Translations under genes and position numbers: made by a program | Notes under the pieces: model-generated | The model's database searches: none | Seen by the model: the letters and a program-made list of their open reading frames with translations, nothing else | What the model was told of the DNA's origin: nothing | Source: Dallia pectoralis | Lineage: Eukaryota > Chordata > Actinopteri > Esociformes > Umbridae | Length of the DNA stretch: 64,000 nucleotides | Direction: 5' to 3' | Assembly (NCBI GenBank): GCA_029465975.1 | Contig: CM055755.1 | Location: 6,881,927 to 6,945,926, forward strand | Shown here: positions 36,057-46,949 of the stretch, in pieces | Layout: each line of letters begins with the position of its first letter | Position numbering within the stretch: the stretch's first letter is position 1

Positions 36057-36194
36057 CGAATAGATCACAACATATTTCGGCCGTATTGTTTCGGTGATAA
36101 AAGTGTTTCGGCCGAAAACCGAAAATGCCCTTTTGGGCCATTTTCGGCCGAAAATTTTCGGTGGCCGAATATTCGGTGCATCCCTAATTAAAAC

Positions 36195-36785
36195 TGTTGT
36201 TTCCATCTAACTTTCTCGCAGGCTTTTAAAAAACTTACCAGGGTTACAATACTTGTAATTAACTTTGGGGATGTGGACTCTGTGGCGTCATCCTTGGGGT
36301 TTGTCCTGGACTAAAACAATCTAGCTCCATGGAAATCTGAATAAGTTTTAAAGTCACAGAAGGCGGACGTCATCGCCCTAAGATGAATGTGCCAACCAGA
36401 AATGTGCGGTCCCACCAAGGCAAGGCCAGAGCTGGGCCAGGAAGGGCCTGTGTCCAAACAGATGGAGTACTGGCCCGCCTAAGTTAAAAAGTGTCTGGAG
36501 CAGTTGCCCAAAAATGCTGCACATGAGTTGAAATGAAGTTAATAAAAAATGTGCTGCTAGACTCAGCTTTTTTCCCTACGAAAGCAAGCTCCAAATGAAA
36601 GCAGAGGTCTGTGAATTGTGAAGAGCACAAGGATGAATTGAAGCGGGAACTTGCTGTTGCTGTTTCTATCAGACACGTTGACAAGGAAGCGGTAAAAGGG
36701 CAATTGTTTTTTTTGCCACAAGGACAGCTTCTACCCCAGAGCAGTCTCGGGAGCATGCCACTCGGGACATACGCACACTCATATT
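36195..36785. other. No feature recognised
   Basis: Short frames on both strands without motifs. It may contain remnants of older repeats. Confidence 0.3.
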
Positions 36786-36789
36786 ATGG

Positions 36790-37076
36790 ACACTGCCTGC
36801 TGTCTTACTGGCTGCTGTCTTACTGCCTGCTGTCTTACTGCGTGCTGTCTAACTGCCTGCTGTCTTACTGCCTGCTGTCTTACTGCCTGCTGTCTAACTG
36901 TCAGCTGTCTAACTGTCAGCTGTCTTACTGCCTGCTGTCTTACTGCCTGCTGTCTTACTGTCTTACTGTCTGCTGTCTTACGTTCAGCTGTCTTACTTTC
37001 AGCTGTCTTACTGTCAGCTGCTTTACTGCCTGCTGTCTTACTGTCTGCTGTCTTACTGCCTGCTGTCTTACAGCCA
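36790..37076. repeat. 15-bp minisatellite, about 19 copies
   Basis: CTGCTGTCTTACTGC units with variants CAGCTGTCTAACTGT. 15 bp is a multiple of three, so several frames on both strands appear open; not coding. Confidence 0.93.
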
Positions 37077-37907
37077 CATAACAGATAACACTGCTGAAGC
37101 ACTACAATAATTTGGGTTGGCCAAAATGTTTTCCCCTCTCAGCGGGCACCATGACGTCAATTTGACGTCAACAAATGGTAAAAATTTTGACCACCATGTT
37201 TGACATGCATGAATATGCATGTTTTCATTATATTCTGTAATTATTTCCTTGTGGTTGTAGAGGCCCAACAAAGGTATCATTCTGACATGTTTTTTTTGGA
37301 TCCTTACATCACAGGTCAATATCATTGACATTAAATTGATGTTGATTTGATGTCAGGAAATACGACGTCAAATTGATGTCAAAATAATGTCTGAAATGTC
37401 AGAAAAAGTAAAAGTCAATGCAACTAATTTTTAACATCGAAGACCTAGAATGATCTTGAAAGTTGTAGATATGTATTTTGCATGTGTGTTTTTATTTATT
37501 TAAATCATGTTTATATTTTTACGTTTAAAATGACAGCAGACACTAATTGCATATACTATAAAAGGTCAATTTAATCTGTTATTGAAGCTGATTTGTTAAA
37601 TAATCATCACGGACTAATTGTCTACAAAATGACGTCACATCCTGGCCATATTGGGCGGAACATTATCAGATCCACGTTACCGCTCTCACAGTCACCAGTC
37701 TGGAGAGTGGAACAAGATGGAGGAGTGAGTGGCAGCACTTTTGCAGGCTCTGATAATAAGTTTTTTGTTCGGTCCTTTGACTATTGAATTTTGTCTAGTT
37801 ACCCTGTAGTAAAACAAGTAAATTGAGTGATAATCCAAAATACCTTAAACTGATAGAATAACAGTATAAGCAATTAGTTGTGACTATTGGCGTTGATAGC
37901 TATTATC

Positions 37908-38714
37908 ATGACTGACCACGACTACATTTTGGCTTCTCGCCATGAGGCAAGTGATGATGGCGACATTGAAGTGGAGGAAGACACTTCTAAGCAACATAGG
38001 ATTAATGTGACTCACACACCGATAAAGAGCCCTCTTCCTAAAAAGAAGAAAACTAAAAGTGATGAGGGAGAGCAGGACAATAGTGCTGTGATTCTCCAAG
38101 CAGTGCAAGCGTCATCCCGTAAGATGGATGAACAAACTGAACTGCTAAAAAGTTTTGACCGACGCATTGAAGCTAATACACTAGCAGTTAAAGATAACAA
38201 GGAGGGAATCGCTGCACTGCAGAAGAAAATGGAAGATCTTAAGACCGAAAACAACTCGTTAAGATATTCATGTGAGGAACAAGCTCGTTATAAAAGGAGA
38301 TGGAACCTGAGAATGATTGGTCTTCCAGAAAAAGAGGGTGAAGACACGAGAGAAGTGGTAATTGGGATCCTCACTAGAGTTGTACCAATGTCTGTGGACC
38401 GGCTGCGCGAGACTGTGGATACGGTCCATCGCGTGGGGAGAAAGGGCAACGCGGCTACCTCAAACAACACTCCGAGGTCCATCATTATCCAATTCGGGAT
38501 GAGAACGGTTCGGGATGATGTGTGGAAGAGATCGAGGGACGCGAGAGTATGCACCGAGATGCACTTACACTTCAGGGAAGATTTCTCCAAAGAAGACCGC
38601 GAGGCTCGTACTAAGTTGTGGCCAATTGTTCAGGAGGCGAGGAAAAAAGGAAAGCGAGCTTTTCTGAAGGAAGGCTACGCGTTGATCGACAATCGACGTG
38701 TAGACCCGGAATAA
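37908..38714 (+). CDS. L1 ORF1 protein (RNA-binding), intact
   Basis: 268 codons from ATG to TAA with no break. Residues 1-60 are acidic and lysine-rich, about 65-120 form a heptad-like coiled coil, and about 125-215 match the RRM-like core of L1 ORF1p (RRWNLRMIGLPEKEGED, VDTVHRVGRKG, RSIIIQF). The C-terminal domain has LHFREDFSKEDREARTKLW. ORF1p trimerises and coats LINE RNA. I started at 37908 because the preceding codons lack an ATG. The only open frame of this L1 that looks undamaged. Confidence 0.88.
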   Translation: MTDHDYILASRHEASDDGDIEVEEDTSKQHRINVTHTPIKSPLPKKKKTKSDEGEQDNSAVILQAVQASSRKMDEQTELLKSFDRRIEANTLAVKDNKEGIAALQKKMEDLKTENNSLRYSCEEQARYKRRWNLRMIGLPEKEGEDTREVVIGILTRVVPMSVDRLRETVDTVHRVGRKGNAATSNNTPRSIIIQFGMRTVRDDVWKRSRDARVCTEMHLHFREDFSKEDREARTKLWPIVQEARKKGKRAFLKEGYALIDNRRVDPE

Positions 38715-38937
38715 TAATTCCCGTAAAGAAATAACTTGCTTATGGTTTTCACAACCTAGCAATGTATACTGTTATAACTGTATTTTTCTACATACCTCAT
38801 TGTTCGAAGAGGGTTTTTGCACAGACACATTTTTTTTTGTTGCACTAAACATGGTCTTTCAGGAGGACTACGTTACTCATTCCTGCGCATCCAAAAAAAA
38901 AAAAAAAAAGTTTTTTGAGCATTCGATAAGGTTATTA

Positions 38938-39888
38938 ATGTTATCTTTTATTTCTTTAAACACTAGGGGACTGAAAAATAATTTAAAATGTAAGGCAACT
39001 TTTATTTTTTGTAAGGAACAGAAGGCAAATTGTATTTTTTTGCAGGAGACTCATTCTGATGTGGCAGATACAAAGTTCTGGAAATTAGAGTGGGGTGACA
39101 CAATTTTCTTTAGTCATGGAACCTCGCATTCAGCTGGTGTGATGATTTTGTTTAACAAGTTCCCTGGAAGTGTAGTTAGCTACATAAGTGATACTGGTGG
39201 TCATTGGCTGATGGTGGTGGCTGAAATTAATGGGGTAAATCATATTTTATTATGTGTGTATGGCTATACCAAACAGGCTGTGAACAAACAATTATTTTCG
39301 TCCTTGGGCAGGTTGATAGAGGAGTGGAAGGTGTCTTATTCCTCAGATAAGGTAATAATTGGGGGGGATTTTAATTTGGTTCCTGATGAGTGGCTAGATC
39401 GTCTCCCATCAAAGGGTCAATGTCATGATTATAATGCAATTATAGTTGAATTGACTACAAACGCTAGTTTGACTGATTACTGGAGGTTGATCAATCCAAA
39501 TGAAACCCAGTATACTTGGTTTAATGCATCTAATAATGGCCAGTGCTCAAGAATTGACTATTGGTTAATTTCAAACAATCTAGTCAAGGATGTGTGTAAG
39601 TGTGAGATCTCTGCATCACCTTTGACTGATCATTGTTTAATCTCACTGTCCTTTTCTGCGTGTACGTCTGGCCGTATCCATAATACTATTTGGAAATTCA
39701 ATAACAACCTTTTGGAAAATATTGACTTTTGCAGAGAGATCCGTCAACTGATTGAGGAAATTATTCTTTTGGATATGTCGTCATTAAGTAGATGGGAGTG
39801 GTTAAAATGTAAAATTAAACAGGTTGCAGTTAGGACTAGTAAAGATTGTTCTAAAGTAAATAAGCAGAAACAGCAGCAACATCACTAG
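38938..39888 (+). pseudogene. L1 ORF2, apurinic endonuclease part
   Basis: Starts MLSFISLNTRGL. It has the endonuclease motifs in order: SLNTRGL, IFLQETH (catalytic glutamate), VCVYGYT, IIGGDFN (Asp/Asn pair), RIDYWLIS and SPLTDHCLI (catalytic DH). The frame then ends at a TAG near a (CAG)-rich patch at 39870. RT continues in the next frame, so a single frameshift separates nicking and polymerase activities. Confidence 0.88.
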
Positions 39889-41020
39889 TGAAATTAACAC
39901 CTTATGTAACAAGGCTGAATTATCCTTGGAAGAGCATATTAATCTAAATGCTCTTCAGTCCCAGTTAGACAATATGTATTTGGTGAAAGCAAAGGGAGCA
40001 TTCATACGTTCAAGGGCTCGATGGATTGAGGAAGGGGAAAAAAACTCTTCTTATTTTTTCAATTTGGAAAAACAGAGACAAACTAAAAAGAAAATTCAAA
40101 AGTTGCTAATCAATGATGTGATTATAGAAGATTCTGAACATGTAAACGAGGAGATACGAATCTTTTATAGTAATTTATATAAGTCATGCTTTTCCAGAGA
40201 AAAATGTATTTTGTTTTTTGAAAAAGTAAAGGAATTTAATGATAAGATTGACGATAGTTTTAGGCAACATATGGAAGATGACCTTAACATTGAAGAGTTA
40301 GATAGAGCTATTATGCAAATGTCTAATGGAAAGTCTCCAGGTCTTGACGGTTTAACTGTGGAGTTTTATAAGCTTTTCTGGAAAGATGTCAGAGAGCTGC
40401 TCTATACGGCCTTCTTGGAATGTATTTCAGATGGTAATCTCTCTCCCACCATGAAACAAGGACTTATTACTCTTATACCGAAGCCCAACAAAGATAAACT
40501 TTCCTTGGATAATTGGAGACCGATAACATTATTATGTAATGATTACAAATTATTGGCTCATGTTTATGCAAACCGATTGAATGAGGGTTTGTCACAAATA
40601 GTCAGTGAATGCCATTCAGCATTTGTTAAGGGCAGGAATATACATAATCATGTCCGATTGGTATTAGATTTGATTGATTATCGGGATTTAGTTGATACTG
40701 ATGGTTTTGTGTTGTTTCTAGACTTCTACAAGGCTTTTGATACCGTTGAGCACTCATTTTTAATGGAGACACTCAATTTTCTGGGTTTTGGCGAGAAGTT
40801 TTGTAAAGTAATTAAAATGTTCTACACTGATGTATCTAGCTCTGTATCTCTGAACCCCGGAATTACCCCCAGATTTAAGGTGTTACGGGGCATTCGGCAA
40901 GGTTGCCCGATATCTCCAAAATTATTTATTTTGGCCACCCAATTATTAACAATACTCATTAGCAACAATCCTGAGATTCAAGGTATCACGATTTTTGATA
41001 AGGAGTTTAAAATCAGTTAG
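39889..41020 (+). pseudogene. L1 ORF2, reverse transcriptase part
   Basis: Continues as EINTLCNKAELSLEEH and then ARWIEEGEKNSSYFFNLEK, SNGKSPGLDGLTVEFYK, LITLIPKPNKD, NWRPITLL, SAFVKGRNI, FLDFYKAFDTVEH (motif A) and GIRQGCPISPKLF (motif B). A TAG lies immediately before FADD (motif C, catalytic aspartates at about 41024-41035). The copy is therefore truncated at its active site. Confidence 0.9.
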
Positions 41021-42649
41021 TTTGCAGATGATACTTCAGTTTTCTTAAAAGATAAGTCCATGGTAGATATGACCCTTAAAACTGTCTCTTTTTTTCTAAA
41101 GCTTCAGGACTCTCCCTTAATATTAAGAAATGTGAATTGCTTCCCATTCATACATGCTCAGAGACCACTATCTCCTCAATCAGAGTTGAGCCTGAAGCAA
41201 AATATTTAGGGATAATAATGTCTAAGAATGCTATTAGAAGAGAAGACGTAAATATTGCTAATCGGATAACAGACATGAAAAAATCTCTGAGTCATTGGTT
41301 GACCAGAGACCTTACTATTTTTGGCAGAAGTATTCTCTCTAAAGCTGAAGGTATTTCAAAAGTAATTTATCCATGCCATGCCATGTATGTTTCCCCGAAT
41401 AATATTAGAAAAGCTAATTCTATTATTTTTTAATTTTTATGGAAGAATAAGACTCATTACATTAAAAGATCACAGCTGGTTAAGGACTATGATAAAGGTG
41501 GTATTAAAGCATTAGAATTTGAATCAATGATTGGAACGTTTAAGATTAAGTGGTTAACAGCCTGTTTGACTCAGGGAAATTCAATGTGGTTTCATATACC
41601 GAGGTCATTGTTTGGGAAAATATGTGGGCTTGAGTTTCTTTTAAAATGTGATTTTGAGGTTAACAAGGTTCCTGTTAAGCTTTCAAATTTCCACAAACAG
41701 GTTCTTCAATACTGGAAGATGATATTTACCCATAATTTTTCTCCACATGGATCAACTTTGTGGAACAACAGAGTGATAACAATCAACAGAAAGTCTCTAT
41801 TTAAGAGGGATTGGTATGAGAAGGGCATTGTGTTTGTTAGCGATTTGTTGGATCATAGTGGTGACTTTTTGGACTATACGGCCTTTATAGATAAATTTAA
41901 TTTGCAGTGTACTTGCAAAGAGTTTAGTAAGATTTGTAAAGCAATACCTCCTCCCTTGCTTCAGTTGATCAAAAACACTTTGATGTAGAGTTGAATCTGT
42001 GTTACCAAATTTAGAGATTGAGGGTTTCAGCTTAATGGAAGTCAAGTGTAATAACAGATGTATAAATGCGGCTCTGAAATCAAAGGTGTTTCATGACTAC
42101 AATAGAGGGAGGTATGCACAAGTAACTGATGTGCAAAATTTGATTGTGTTGCAGAGGGCACATTCTAAATTCATGAAATGGCCTATTTCTCCTAAGGTCA
42201 AAGAAACTCATTTTAAAATAATCCATAATGTTTATCCAGTTGCCAAATTTCTTAGAGAACGATTTAAATTTCAAGTGGACCCCTGTGCATTTTGTAATAC
42301 AGCTGACGAAACATTGGAACACTTGTTCTTCTCTTGCCCGTTATCAAAAAGATTTTGGTTAGATTTGAATAATTGGTTATCACTAAAAATTTATGACATT
42401 CCGACTTTTGCCCTTTCTCATATCTTCCTTTATATAGACAATTTGGACTCATCTGTCTCTGACATGATTAATATGATCATTCTTATGGGTAAATACCATA
42501 TTCATTGTAGTAAATGGAGAGATGGCAAGCCCTCCTTTGTATGTTTTTTAAATGACTTCAAACAGTTATTTTTATCTCTTAAAAAAATATATTCAAGTAA
42601 TCTAGCACAAAAGATATGTAAAGACATTTCATGCTTTTTATTGTTTTGA
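41021..42649 (+). pseudogene. L1 ORF2, C-terminal region in pieces
   Basis: FADDTSVFLKDKS, then a frame change near 41100, KYLGIIMSKN, a TAA at about 41431, KIKWLTACL, a stop at 41986, and a last frame from about 41999 with CAFCNTADETLEHLFFSC. That cysteine/histidine cluster is the C-terminal zinc-knuckle-like motif of L1 ORF2. Ends at TGA 42649. Confidence 0.82.
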
Positions 42650-42885
42650 TTGCCCCTCTGTATTTCCCACTCTCAATGTTGTAGCTGCCTATTGCCTATG
42701 CCTGATTGTTATTATTTATGGCCTTTAACACTAAGTTTTACTTACTACCTTAAGAATCCCCTTTTATTTAATTTTTTATTTTCTATTTTTCAAGATGTTC
42801 TTAACTGAAGTTATGTATATTATTTACAAGTGATGTTTGTTATGATGTTCGATTAAAAATGTTCAAAAAACAAAACAAAAAAAGA

Positions 42886-43095
42886 ACAGTCACCAGTCTG
42901 CTCACCAGCCAATCACAGTCACCAGTCTGCTCACCAGCCAATCACAGTCACCAGTCTGCTCACCAGCCAATCACAGTCACCAGTCTGCTCACCAGCCAAT
43001 CACAGTCACCAGTCTGCTCACCAGCCAATCACAGTCACCAGTCTGCTCACCAGCCAATCACAGTCACCAGCCGATCACAGTCACCAGTCTGCTCT
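42886..43095. repeat. 29-bp minisatellite, about 6-7 copies
   Basis: CAGTCACCAGTCTGCTCACC + AGCCAATCA units directly after the L1. The L1 target duplication is part of this unit, so the L1 inserted at the first unit of the array. Confidence 0.94.
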
Positions 43096-43099
43096 CCAG

Positions 43100-44188
43100 C
43101 CAGCCGACAGACATTACATTTAGAAACTCTAAATGTTTCACTTCCAAATCCTGGTAAGTAACCAACTATCTTGCTATTGTTGTTCTTAATACACCGTCTT
43201 ATACACCGGTTAATACGTTTTTAATGGGTCTTATTTTCCAAATGATGTCGAATAATTTCACTCCTTGAGCTAGCTAGCTAACTTTACCTGAGGTTAGCTT
43301 AACTGTACCGTTTAAACGGCATATTGCAGGTAAAAACATGAGATTCATGTATAACATTGAATGTAAATACCATATTACACGTTAATGTGGGATTCTAAAT
43401 GTTTTTACAAGACATTATAATACATTTTGTAAGAAAGGTGACTGTGTTTGTTAGTTAAAAACACTGTTACTTGTCACCCCTTTGAATTTCGCGGTCAAAT
43501 TTGACGTGCATGCGTGTGTGTCTGTGTGTGCGTGTGTGTGTCTGTGTGTGTGTCTGTGACAGATTTGTTGTCTACCAAAATAATTGTTAGTTATAACCCT
43601 ATGGTAAACATAGCCTACTATGTATATGAGAAGAATCTCCTTGGAAAATGTAAGTTCTTGTAGTGGTAATAAAATATCCTTATGACTTATAATATTTGAA
43701 TTGTACAATTTTGTAAGAAGTGTTTATTTTAATAAGGATTTAACAAATTGACAATGATTGAATGTAACTTTATTTTCTAAGTATGTGAAATATGTTCGAT
43801 TATTTTCAGCGCACCAGCAGTCACATGCAGATTTGAATAAGATGTAAGTTGCAATGGCAGCCATCCATATTATTTTTTATTTTACATATTTCTTTCCTTG
43901 TCCTAAAACAACAAATGAATAACATCATCATGCTGATTGCTTTTGCTAAGTCAGTTGCCTAAAAGTGTCTCACTGTTTGCGATCAAACAGGCCCCTCCCT
44001 GCCACCGCCACCAAAGAAATCCAAGTCCAGCTCCAAGCTCAGTTCCAGCCGTCAAGTGATTGGTCAAGAGCACACCAGGGAAACACCACACAATCATTCC
44101 AGGTCCAGCACCCTGGAAACGCCAAGCCGTGAGAGAGAACACAGATCTAACCATAGAGAAGATGTCTTCCCAATGGAAGAGAAAAGTA
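43100..44188 (+). other. Possible exons of an unknown gene
   Basis: Three splice-like segments: one ending 43153 (CCTG|GTAAGTAA), one about 43810-43842 (TTTTCAG|CGCACC ... AAGAT|GTAAGT), and one 43991-44188 (AACAG|GCCCC ... AAAA|GTAAGT). The last is open in a serine/lysine-rich frame (LPPPPKKSKSSSKLSSSRQV). No single reading joins all three in frame, and I do not recognise a product. It may be a degenerate transposon or captured gene. Confidence 0.3.
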
Positions 44189-44420
44189 AGTGTGTTCTAA
44201 ACAAAAATAGCGGCTGCATTGAAAAAACATTATTGTACAAAATATGTGATATTGCTCTCTTTGGTCTGACATTCAGAGTTCCAAAAGTGAGTGCTGTACT
44301 TGCTATCTCACATGAGAGCAATACCTTAAAATCTATGGACTACATACATACTCTTAAATGAGTACGCCAAAATGTTGTGGAATTAGCTTTTTCACAGTCA
44401 GAGTTAGAGCTAGATACGAT

Positions 44421-45325
44421 CAGAAGAGGGGGCACTGGACACCGGACAGAAGAGGGGGCACTGGACACCGGACAGAAGAGGGGGCACTGGACACCGGACA
44501 GAAGAGGGGGCACTGGGCACCGGACAGAAGAGGGGGCACTGGACACCGGACAGAAGAGGGGGCACTGGGCACCGGACAGAAGAGGGGGCACTGGACACCG
44601 GACAGAAGAGGGGGCACTGGACACCGGACAGAAGAGGGGGCACTGGACCCCGGACAGAAGAGGGGGCACTGGACACCGGACAGAAGAGGGGGCACTGGAC
44701 CCCGGACAGAAGAGGGGGCACTGGACACCGGACAGAAGAGGGGGCACTGGGCGCCGGACAGAAGAGGGGGCACTGGACACCGGACAGAAGAGGGGGCACT
44801 GGGCGCCGGACAGAAGAGGGGGCACTGGACACCGGACAGAAGAGGGGGCACTGGACACCGGACAGAAGAGGGGGCACTGGACACCGGACAGAAGAGGGGG
44901 CACTGGACACCGGACAGAAGAGGGGGCACTGGACACCGGACAGAAGAGGGGGCACTGGACACCGGACAGAAGAGGGGGCACTGGACACCGGACAGAAGAG
45001 GGGGCACTGGACACCGGACAGAAGAGGGGGCACTGGGCGCCGGACAGAAGAGGGGACACTGGGCACCGGACAGAAGAGGGGGCACTGGACACCGGACAGA
45101 AGAGGGGGCACTGGACACCAGACAGAAGAGGGGGCACTGGACACCGGACAGAAGAGGGGGCACTGGACACCGGACAGAAGAGGGGGCACTGGACACCAGA
45201 CAGAAGAGGGGACACTGGACACCGGACAGAAGAGGGGGTACTGGACACCGGACAGAGGAGGGGGCACTGGACACCAGACAGAAGAGGGGGCACTGGACAC
45301 CAGACAGAAGAGGGGGCACTGGGGA
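44421..45325. repeat. 26-bp minisatellite, about 35 copies
   Basis: Unit AGAAGAGGGGGCACTGGACA + CCGGAC with variants GGGCACC, GGGCGCC, GGACCCC and ACCAGAC. Since 26 is not a multiple of three, each frame reads the same 26-residue cycle, and it happens to have no stop in any plus frame or most minus frames. Not coding. Confidence 0.97.
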
Positions 45326-45755
45326 AGGTAGGAGCTGATGCAAACAACAATGTAGATTTAGGCCCAATCCCATTTCTCTGTTTTCCCCCTTTGTTTTCCC
45401 CCACACCATGTCCTTCAAAACAGAGTGGCAATACATAGGGGAGAAAATATTCCCCATAGAAATGAGACACCACAACAGCCCGGACGAATGTGATGTTTTG
45501 AAATTGCTGCTATCTGGCTTTCAATGAGTGTTCACGTTCTATAATTCAGTACAAAATGTGGACTGATTACTAGCAGTGAAATGAGATCCTTATGACACAA
45601 TTAACAGATATTAACAAAAGGTTTGACTCGATCCATTATCATGTTAGTACACATCTGCACCTCTGACTACTGCGTGTGATTAGGCTATAATGTGGGTTAT
45701 CTTTTAGTTTTAGTCTATATACTGTAGAGTAGCCTACTATTGATGGGTACTAAGG

Positions 45756-45851
45756 TAGGGATGGGACCGATACTGGTAACGGGTATAGGGCCCGATACTG
45801 GGCTCAAGTACTTGTACTCATTCCATAAAAAGTGGTATCGGCCTATCCCTA
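45756..45851. mobile_element. Short hAT-like MITE
   Basis: TAGGGATGGGACCGATACTG and the reversed end TAGGGATAGGCCGATACCAC form an inverted pair in 96 bp. No exact target duplication was seen. Confidence 0.55.
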
Positions 45852-45945
45852 GTGTTCGTTATGTTAATGGCCAGGCCCATTTTAATGTTTGCTTTCTTTT
45901 TTCCCTTATTACAGGCACATGAGAGCTCTGGAAGTGTAAATCCAT

Positions 45946-46167
45946 AGCGAAGCCACACTGCTCAACATGTTAAACAACTCGTGCTTCTCCTTCGGCCTGC
46001 TCATCCAGCAGGTGTATGACAACGGTAGTGTCTACAGCCCTGAGGTGCTCGACATTACCGAGGCTGCTCTACACGCCAGATTCTTGGAGGGTGTAAGGAA
46101 CATCGCCAGTGTGTGTCTGGAGATTGGGTACCCTACTCTGGCCTCCATCCCACATACCATCATCAAC
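45946..46167 (+). pseudogene. rplp0: Fragment of ribosomal protein P0 gene
   Basis: The 74 codons include SEATLLNMLN, FSFGLLIQQVYDNGSVYSPE, VLDITEAALHARFLEGVRNI and YPTLASIPHTIIN. This is the central-to-late part of the 60S acidic stalk protein P0, close to vertebrate sequences. The segment immediately upstream has a TAA and no homology, and the match stops after IIN, before the conserved GYKRV block and the acidic C-terminal tail. No start, no end: a pseudogene fragment. An acceptor-like tract (TTATTACAG) lies at 45915. It is inside the 9.6-kb inverted-repeat region. Confidence 0.85.
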
Positions 46168-46907
46168 ACTGTATTACACACTGTATGTTTGCTTGTAAAA
46201 TGACTGCCAGTCTTTAGGAACAAGTACTTTCAGATGATGTACTAACACTTGTTTGTTGTTTGCACCCAACATTTCCCCCACTGTTTTTCATAGAGAATAA
46301 CTTTAGCAACAAATTCACTGTGAAAGTAGATCAAGGGACAAAGGGCCATATTGCTAGAACCTGAAGTATTACGTTGAACTACGACTATGGATACACTGCC
46401 CTAATTTTAAATTCATGACTCAAACAGGGTTTATTATGTTCCATATATGTTATATTATATGTTTGAAGATGCCTTTATAAAATAAAAAATACATATCAGA
46501 TCAAAGTATGTGTGTGTTGTCAGTCATTGTACATTTATGTTGAAATTGAGTGATGCTTAACATTGAAATTATATAAAAATATGTCAATACAAAATACAAA
46601 ATGACATCAAAGTGAAGTCAAAATGACATTAAAATGAGGTCAAAATGGCATCAAAATTAGGTCAAAATGACATCAAATTGACGTCCCGACTTTGACGTCA
46701 ATCCAACTTTCATTTTTGACCTACCTCGTGACGTTAATTTGATGTCAAATTGACGTCAAGGTGCCCACTGGGATGCTCCTCCATAGTCTGGACTACAGGC
46801 TAATATAGACTATTATAACACACTGGGCTCTGTTGTCTTTAATAATGTTTTATTCCTTCATTTTCACGGTTTATTCCAACTTTGTTCTCTGGCCGAACCT
46901 CCAGGGC

Positions 46908-46942
46908 CATCGAAGAAGAAATACAAGACGATTGTTCGTCAG
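46908..46942 (+). other. Exon-like segment upstream of gemin7
   Basis: Bounded by CCTCCAG and GTACCA. One frame reads GPSKKKYKTIVRQ, a plausible basic peptide. It lies outside the inverted-repeat element. No partner exon is known and it may be chance. Confidence 0.2.
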
Positions 46943-46949
46943 GTACCAT

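Larger units (their letters stand above)
35027..36186. mobile_element. hAT transposon, 1.16 kb, with 8-bp target duplication
   Basis: Ends TAGGGATGCACCGAA and TTCGGTGCATCCCTA are perfect inverses. ATTAAAAC lies at both flanks (35019-35026, 36187-36194). Subterminal CCGAAAAC repeats fill both ends. The interior keeps a transposase C-terminal fragment and contains a second element. It is internally deleted and non-autonomous. Confidence 0.92.
37703..42885 (+). mobile_element. Nearly full-length L1-type LINE with 15-bp target duplication
   Basis: ACAGTCACCAGTCTG flanks it at 37688-37702 and 42886-42900. It has a ~200-bp 5' UTR, ORF1, ORF2 (endonuclease, RT, C-terminal CCHC) and a short A-rich 3' tail at 42867-42885. 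ORF2 has several breaks, so this copy cannot move by itself. Domain order and ORF1 type are those of the L1 group in the broad sense (L1 or Tx1-like). Confidence 0.92.
37140..46770. mobile_element. 9.6-kb region bounded by long inverted repeats with TGACGTCA
   Basis: Left end CAGCGGGCACCATGACGTCA then ATTTGACGTCAA; right end, reversed, CAGTGGGCACCTTGACGTCA then ATTTGACATCAA (29 of 32 identical). More TGACGTC or GATGTCA motifs follow inside at 37322-37400 and 46600-46750. It contains an L1, two minisatellites, a short MITE-like repeat, a ribosomal-protein gene fragment and possible exons. I did not find a transposase or a clear target duplication. The superfamily is undetermined. Without the L1 it is about 4.4 kb. 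Confidence 0.6.

Noticed and set aside
42886..43095. Array with regular 29-bp spacing considered as a CRISPR array
   Set aside because: There are no variable spacers between repeats and the genome is eukaryotic; it is a simple minisatellite.
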